In this document: one piece after another, positions 5,786-8,678 of the stretch
Numbering within the stretch: position 1 is the first letter of the stretch
How the letters are laid out: each line of letters starts with the position of its first letter
Source: Bacteroidales bacterium
Lineage (GTDB): Bacteria > Bacteroidota > Bacteroidia > Bacteroidales > VadinHA17
DNA: 8,678 nt
Assembly (NCBI GenBank): GCA_025455505.1
Contig: JALOMK010000073.1
Coordinates: 1 to 8,678, forward strand
Direction of reading: 5' to 3'
The notes under the pieces: model-generated
Told to the model about the DNA's origin: nothing
Databases searched by the model: none
The model's input: the letters and a program-made list of their open reading frames with translations, nothing else
Translations under genes and position numbers: made by a program

Positions 5786-6434
5786 CGCTGTTGATTTATT
5801 CCTGCTTGACTCGCTTAAAACTATTATGAATGCAGGAGAATTCAGGGAATTCAGGCTGGTCGGAGGTACAGCCCTTAGTTTATACAGGGGACACAGGGAA
5901 TCAATCGATATTGACTTGTTCACTGATTCTGTCTATGGTTCAGTTAATTTCGTCGATATTGACAGTTTCTTAAGAAAGACATTTAATTATGTTGATGCAG
6001 GTGAGGATGGAATAGCTGGTCCAGGGAAATCATATTTCATTGGTAAAGACCCGTATGCCAGCTTAAAACTGGACCTGTATTACACTGATAAGTTCATAAA
6101 TGATCCTGTATCGATCGAAGGATTAAGAATTGCATCAATACCTGATATCCTGGCAATGAAGATCGAATCAATTTCCAATAACGGCAGGAAAAAGGATTTC
6201 TGGGACATCCATGAATTCATTGATGATTATCCCTTGACCGATATTATTTCATTCCATAAACAACGGTATCCTTTTTCGCATGATCCCGAACTGATTATTA
6301 AAAGCCTGTCAGCATTTGAGTCAGCAGATGACGACTTTGAGCCGAGATGTTTAAAAGGGAAACACTGGGGATTGATAAAACTTGATTTTCTGGAATTCAT
6401 TGAAAACCTGAGCCCCGGGGAAAAGGATTCCTGA
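5763..6434 (+). CDS. AbiEii-family nucleotidyltransferase, probable toxin
   Basis: 223 residues. LVGGTALSLYRGHRESIDIDLFTD (32-55) is the nucleotidyltransferase signature: Gly34-Gly35 and the metal-binding pair Asp49/Asp51 in S-x-D-I-D-L-F. LKLDLYY (101-107) supplies a further acidic residue, Asp104. AMKIESISNNGRKKDFWDIH (131-150) matches the AbiEii/AbiGii motif with Lys133, Lys144, Asp145 and Asp148. All the motif residues expected of an active enzyme are present. Known relatives (AbiEii, MenT) are toxins that transfer nucleotides, in MenT to tRNA 3' ends, and act in abortive phage defence or growth arrest. The start at 5763 lies inside the antitoxin gene and the opening HYSAVDLFLLDSLKTIM fits the family. 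It is the last gene of the module and converges with the outer-membrane gene at 6584. Toxicity is inferred. Confidence 0.9.
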   Translation: MKNILHYSAVDLFLLDSLKTIMNAGEFREFRLVGGTALSLYRGHRESIDIDLFTDSVYGSVNFVDIDSFLRKTFNYVDAGEDGIAGPGKSYFIGKDPYASLKLDLYYTDKFINDPVSIEGLRIASIPDILAMKIESISNNGRKKDFWDIHEFIDDYPLTDIISFHKQRYPFSHDPELIIKSLSAFESADDDFEPRCLKGKHWGLIKLDFLEFIENLSPGEKDS

Positions 6435-6498
6435 TGATCTTGCGTGTACGGGAATATAAAAAAAGAGTGCTGCCTGCGACCTCAACTCAATACACTGT

Positions 6499-6542
6499 TC
6501 AGGGAATATTCATCTCTGCGGGATCGTCCGGACTATCCCTGA
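6499..6542. repeat. Inverted repeat between convergent genes
   Basis: TCAGGGA (6499-6505) and TCCCTGA (6536-6542) are perfect 7-base arms separated by 30 bases, with an inner palindrome GTCCGGAC at 6526-6533. It lies in the 149-base gap between the AbiEii stop and the outer-membrane gene stop. There is no T-run on either side, so it is a poor intrinsic terminator; it may still be an RNA 3'-end structure. Confidence 0.3.
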
Positions 6543-6583
6543 GGAACCACTGGTCTTCGAGGAAATCATCAAGGGATATTTTT

Positions 6584-7339
6584 TCAGAGTTTTATCAGAA
6601 GCCCGACGGCAGCATAGTTGAACAGGGCGAAATTGTAAACCTCGGCATTGTCAGCCCCTCCTTCCAGGATCCGGTAGCCGGCTTTAAGCTCAAGCCGTTC
6701 AGAGATCTTGTAGGTTGCTGCCAGCAGTATATCTTCTGCTCTTCCCTGCGGTGCCGCAAGGGCGTCGCCTTCAAGGAGGATCCCAAATTTTTCTCCGGGC
6801 TTTACAAACATCCTGAAATTTATTATCGGCACGAATCCTACATTTGTCTTCACACTTTCGTCGCTGGCAGAGGCCAGGGCTATTTTTGCATCCCTGATCT
6901 TTGCTGTAAACCCCAGACCAAACTCAAACTTTGGCTTCATGACAATCCCGTAGCGATATGTAAACCTGTAAGAATTGAATTTATAAGTCCCTTCAAGGTC
7001 GGTGTTTGCCGGGAACGTAACGCCTTCGAACAGGATATCGTTGGGTACTTTTCCTTTCGACACTGTTTCAAGGGGAGCATATAAAAGCGAAAATGTATGT
7101 CGCGATTTCAGGGTATAGCTTGCTCTCAGGCGCAGGAAGAGCTCGGTTTTCGGAATAAGGTCATCTTTCAGCGAAAAGAAGGTGCCCAGGTCGCCCGGGA
7201 TGCGGACATCATTATAACCTGTCGTCACAGCACCTGTTTCGATGTCAAGGGAAAACTGCCCTTTAAGGGATGCCATATTGATTGACATGGATAACATTAG
7301 AACTATCAATGGGATATAAAGTCTTCTATTGAGATTCAT
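6584..7339 (-). CDS. Outer-membrane beta-barrel protein of unknown function
   Basis: 251 residues from the ATG at 7337-7339. The signal peptide is MNLNRRLYIPLIVLMLSMSI followed by NMASLKGQ, with cleavage likely near residues 27-28. The mature part is built of alternating hydrophobic/polar strands ending in turns, as in 8- to 12-stranded barrels: LFLRLRASYTLKSRHTFSLLYAPL (67-90), YKFNSYRFTYRYGIVM (119-134), FEFGLGFTAKIRDAKIALA (138-156), FGILLEGDALAAP (185-197), AEDILLAATYKISERLELKAGYRIL (201-225), FALFNYAAVGLLIKL (237-251). The last residue is Leu rather than the more usual Phe or aromatic residue. No cysteine or enzymatic motif is visible. It follows the SOUL gene by 47 bases on the same strand and may be co-transcribed with it. 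Transport or structural role unknown. Confidence 0.78.
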   Translation of the reverse strand: MNLNRRLYIPLIVLMLSMSINMASLKGQFSLDIETGAVTTGYNDVRIPGDLGTFFSLKDDLIPKTELFLRLRASYTLKSRHTFSLLYAPLETVSKGKVPNDILFEGVTFPANTDLEGTYKFNSYRFTYRYGIVMKPKFEFGLGFTAKIRDAKIALASASDESVKTNVGFVPIINFRMFVKPGEKFGILLEGDALAAPQGRAEDILLAATYKISERLELKAGYRILEGGADNAEVYNFALFNYAAVGLLIKL

Positions 7340-7386
7340 TTTTTTGTTCTTTAAAAATTATTATAACCAATATTGCAGGACTGATC

Positions 7387-7992
7387 CTACCTGCTGTTTT
7401 CCTTCCAGTCAACTTTGACGATTATTTCATTCCTTCTGCCGGCAAACTGGTAGGGAGGATTATAGCCCAGGAACCTGAAGTTGCCAAGCGGAGTTATCCC
7501 GTTTTCCTTAAGAAGCCCATGAAGCTTTTCAGACCAGGATTTCAGATCGCTGTCTGAGGCATAACCGCCGAACCTTATTGCGGCAACATATTCGTCGCTT
7601 GTCTGGGTTATCTTCACAGCGGGGTCATCGGGTGCAGGTAGGTTGTTCTTCGTATAGCCTGAAGGCATGACAAAGCTCATGCTCGACTCAGAATCATTTA
7701 CATCCATATGGACAGGTGCTGTCATTGAAATCTTTGTATTTGATTCATTGCCTCCGAAGATATACCCCGCCAGTTTTCTGAATCCCGGACCTGACAGTTC
7801 CTTGTAGTTTTTCGCATCGGAGCTTATTGTTGCAAGCGTGGCAGAGGGATAAAACCGTATCTCAAAATCCTTGAATGCCCGCACGACGCGGTATTTCTGT
7901 TGCTCGGTATTACCTGATGCAATTGCTGTAAAAGGACGGATGACGAACATGACAAGTATGCTTATCAGTAATATAGTCAATATCAGTTTCAT
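7387..7992 (-). CDS. SOUL-family heme-binding protein
   Basis: 201 residues from the ATG at 7990-7992. Residues 1-26 form a strongly hydrophobic segment (LILTILLISILVMFVI), either an uncleaved membrane anchor or a signal cut after IAS. The SOUL domain follows: KYRVVRAFKDFEIRFYP (33-49), GPGFRKLAGYIFGGNES (68-84), the family-typical KISMTAPVHM (87-96), MSFVMPSGY (105-113), LPAPDDPAVKI (118-128), AAIRFGGYASD (137-147) and LGYNPPYQFAGRRNEI (175-190). The length fits bacterial SOUL proteins. Members of the wider HBP/SOUL family bind heme or tetrapyrroles in eukaryotes; bacterial roles are poorly known, and heme binding is not proved by sequence here. It is first in a likely two-gene unit with the outer-membrane protein, which suggests a periplasmic, envelope-related job. 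Confidence 0.92.
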   Translation of the reverse strand: MKLILTILLISILVMFVIRPFTAIASGNTEQQKYRVVRAFKDFEIRFYPSATLATISSDAKNYKELSGPGFRKLAGYIFGGNESNTKISMTAPVHMDVNDSESSMSFVMPSGYTKNNLPAPDDPAVKITQTSDEYVAAIRFGGYASDSDLKSWSEKLHGLLKENGITPLGNFRFLGYNPPYQFAGRRNEIIVKVDWKENSR

Positions 7993-8130
7993 ATTTGTAA
8001 ATGCTCAATAATAATTCAACACTAATTCAATTGTATAACAAAACCAGGACGGACTTGTTTACTCATCAGTTTACAGGGAAATGCTTTTTCAGCGTTCTTT
8101 TGGGTATCTGCTGCCGTGACGGATTGCAGG

Positions 8131-8142
8131 CCACATCTGTGG
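8131..8142. repeat. Short dyad CCACA-TC-TGTGG
   Basis: Perfect 5-base arms around two central bases, within the 287-base noncoding gap between the SOUL start and the right-edge gene stop. The loop is too short for a stable RNA hairpin of all five pairs, so a protein-binding site is as likely as an RNA structure. Function unknown. Confidence 0.2.
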
Positions 8143-8172
8143 TTTGTTATTAGGCAATCTGCATTTTAAACG

Positions 8173-8285
8173 CCAAAGCGGAGTGCCTGCCAATTGTATT
8201 AATCAGGAGATTTGAGTTTTCAGATCCCGAGGCAGAGTGCCTTCCAATGCTTTGTTTTGCCGTTAGCCGATTCGGGTTTTCAGAT
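8173..8285. repeat. Two-copy imperfect tandem repeat downstream of the right-edge gene
   Basis: Copy 1 runs from CCAAAGCGGAGTGCCTGCC (8173) to GATTTGAGTTTTCAGAT (ends 8225). Copy 2 runs from CCGAGGCAGAGTGCCTTCC (8227) to GATTCGGGTTTTCAGAT (ends 8285). The outer blocks agree closely (about 18 of 23 bases in the first, 15 of 17 in the second), while the middles differ and the spacing changes from 54 to 60. The stop codon of the right-edge gene (8280-8282) lies inside copy 2. Not recognised as a known element. Confidence 0.5.
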
Positions 8286-8678
8286 TCCGGTGAAGGCATC
8301 GCTGAAACCGTCGAGGCTGAAGCTGAAACTATATTTGCCAGATTGTGGGTCGGTTATCTCCATATTCACGTTGCCGGTATTCTCGAGGAGAAAGATCCTG
8401 AACCGGCTGTAATCATTATTGTTGCGTTCGAGCATGATGCCCCCGGTACTGTTCCACCCTCTTGTGGAGGTCATGAGCAGTTCCTGGCCCGAGGAACTTG
8501 TCATCCTTACCTCAACAGGTCCGCTGAATTTCTCCATCGGGGCCGACTTTTTGAGCTTTCGGAGCAGGATCCCTGCGTTTGACTTATTCACAATTACTTC
8601 GGCAAAAAGCTCCCTGCTGGCACCTGTTGAATCCGAATAAGTACCCTCAGTGACAAGCCTGACATATTTCCTTCCCTC
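8280..8678 (-). CDS. C-terminal part of an unrecognised beta-rich protein
   Basis: 132 codons plus TGA; the frame is open to the right edge, so the start lies outside the window. A GTG at 8589-8591 is inside the open frame and is not taken as the start, because the reading continues upstream in the same style (EGRKYVRLVTEG near the edge, then SRELFAEVIVNKSNAGIL). The visible part is mostly beta-strand-like: FSGPVEVRMTSSSGQELLM, GGIMLERNNN, YSRFRIFLLENTGNVNMEI, SGKYSFSFSLDGF. No Cys, no catalytic motif, no transmembrane segment. This suits a beta-sandwich domain of an exported protein, but that is inference. It is on the same strand as the SOUL and outer-membrane genes but 287 bases upstream of them, so it is probably a separate unit. 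Confidence 0.75.
   Translation of the reverse strand, partial: EGRKYVRLVTEGTYSDSTGASRELFAEVIVNKSNAGILLRKLKKSAPMEKFSGPVEVRMTSSSGQELLMTSTRGWNSTGGIMLERNNNDYSRFRIFLLENTGNVNMEITDPQSGKYSFSFSLDGFSDAFTGI

Noticed and set aside
6499..6591. Minus-strand stretch reading SLDDFLEDQWFLRDSPDD before a TGA
   Set aside because: It looks protein-like but is bounded upstream by TGA and TAA in the same frame and has no start codon before its last few codons. It might be a remnant of a lost gene, but about 30 codons cannot support a pseudogene call.
6434..7084. Long open frame on the plus strand after the AbiEii gene
   Set aside because: It is antisense to the outer-membrane barrel gene, has no family-like motif, and is Cys- and aromatic-rich in the random manner of shadow frames. 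The minus frame has a signal peptide and barrel strands.
8589..8591. GTG as a start for a 103-residue protein at the right edge
   Set aside because: The frame continues open through the window edge with similar composition, so this is an internal codon of a longer gene.

Overview
The window looks like chromosomal DNA from a member of the Bacteroidetes, most likely an environmental Bacteroidales-type anaerobe. This rests on a TAnnTTTG-type promoter element, starts with no Shine-Dalgarno, many exported proteins (Sec, lipobox and Tat signals), a serine-type sulfatase, a beta-helix/Gfo-Idh-MocA pair, and an AbiEii module of the kind common in this phylum. No rRNA, tRNA, CRISPR array, transposase or integrase is visible.

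Layout. (1) 1-695, minus: N-terminal part of a lipoprotein sulfatase that runs off the left edge. (2) 696-1087: a 392-base divergent intergenic region with a 13-base palindrome, two interlocked inverted repeats and a candidate promoter for the next gene. (3) 1088-1702, plus: TetR/AcrR-type regulator. (4) 1826-2209, plus: small secreted protein of unknown function. (5) 2229-3419 and 3486-5126, both minus: a Tat-exported Gfo/Idh/MocA oxidoreductase and, upstream of it in the same unit, a secreted right-handed beta-helix protein. The small secreted gene and the oxidoreductase converge on a hairpin that contains both stop codons. (6) 5273-6434, plus: a compact toxin-antitoxin module. A HigA-like HTH protein with a DUF6922-like tail overlaps an AbiEii-family nucleotidyltransferase by 23 bases; 10-base direct repeats and an exact TATATTTG box lie directly in front. 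(7) 6584-7339 and 7387-7992, both minus: an outer-membrane beta-barrel protein downstream of a SOUL heme-binding protein. (8) 7993-8279: noncoding, with a two-copy tandem repeat and a short dyad. (9) 8280-8678, minus: C-terminal 132 codons of an unrecognised beta-rich protein that runs off the right edge.

How it may work together. The sulfatase, beta-helix protein and exported oxidoreductase all suit breakdown of a sulfated or acidic polysaccharide outside the cytoplasm, but no SusC/SusD pair is visible, so a polysaccharide utilisation locus is not established. The toxin-antitoxin module sits between unrelated genes, and a sampled line within it has much lower G+C than one from its neighbour, which suggests a separately acquired cassette. 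The most interesting points are the two-domain antitoxin with its promoter/operator arrangement, and the beta-helix/Tat-oxidoreductase pair. All family assignments come from reading motifs by eye; no database search was run.
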